The notes beneath the pieces were generated by a model. The model searched no databases. It had not been told where the DNA came from and was given only the letters and a program-made list of their open reading frames with translations. 7,510 nucleotides of DNA from Phycisphaerae bacterium (GTDB taxonomy: Bacteria; Planctomycetota; Phycisphaerae; UBA1845; UTPLA1): positions 1 through 7,510 of the forward strand of contig JAJDEC010000577.1 in assembly GCA_029259995.1 (NCBI GenBank). The letters are read 5' to 3'. The first letter of the stretch is position 1; each line of letters begins with the position of its first letter. A program made the translations under genes and the position numbers. Shown one piece after another: positions 7,439 to 7,510 of this stretch.

Positions 7439-7456
7439 CCCATCCCATGGGATGGG
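7439..7456 (+). terminator. Perfect 18-bp palindrome, possible terminator hairpin
   Basis: CCCATCCCATGGGATGGG begins 9 nt after the GT4 stop codon and is its own reverse complement. As RNA it could fold into a 7-bp GC-rich stem with a CATG loop. There is no T-run on either side, so it is not a textbook intrinsic terminator. It could instead be an mRNA-stabilising hairpin or a protein-binding site. The rest of the tail (7457-7510) shows nothing I can assign. Confidence 0.35.
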
Positions 7457-7510
7457 GAAGCGAATTGGCTGAGTACTCGCGCAAATCTCAATACAGCACG
7501 CAACGTCAAT

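Noticed and set aside
7180..7509. Minus-strand open frame at the right edge
   Set aside because: Most of it is antisense to the end of the GT4 gene, and the translated product has no recognisable feature.
1..7510. Mobile element, phage, CRISPR or defence-system signals
   Set aside because: No transposase, integrase, terminal inverted repeats, repeat-spacer array or defence-type domains were seen; the genes are housekeeping- or envelope-like and of uniform composition.

Overview
The window is bacterial chromosomal DNA of fairly high GC content. It is tightly packed, with two sets of genes facing away from each other. Nothing in it looks mobile or phage-derived, and I saw no tRNA, rRNA or CRISPR. 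The overall character (GC-rich, mostly weak Shine-Dalgarno signals, a large orphan membrane protein, paired M16 peptidases beside a CRS1-YhbY protein, GT-C plus GT4 glycosyltransferases) would fit a planctomycete or a related lineage. That placement is a guess, not something the sequence proves.

Leftward set (minus strand, read from about 4782 down to 1). A small YhbY-type RNA-binding protein (4504-4782) comes first. After a 48 bp gap come two M16 zinc-peptidase-family proteins (3205-4455 and 1964-3208), which overlap by 4 bases. After a 169 bp gap comes a very large polytopic membrane protein (1-1794) whose C-terminus lies outside the window. The two M16 proteins are complementary. The upstream one has lost the zinc-binding histidines but keeps the Arg/Tyr pair of the C-terminal half. 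The downstream one has an intact HxxEH...E zinc site but lacks the Arg/Tyr pair. This is the pattern expected of an obligate heterodimer in the style of the mitochondrial processing peptidase and the M16B heterodimers of some bacteria.

Rightward set (plus strand, 5001-7430). A short GT-C/ArnT-like integral membrane glycosyltransferase (about 422 aa) is followed 21 bp later by a soluble GT4 glycosyltransferase. Together they look like a two-gene cell-envelope glycan operon. The second gene is followed by a perfect 18-bp palindrome that may form its terminator hairpin.

The 218 bp between the two sets (4783-5000) should hold both outward promoters, but I could not identify a convincing -35/-10 pair. 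The observations most worth following are the split-active-site M16 pair, the unrecognised membrane protein at the left edge, and the uncertain start of the GT-C gene.
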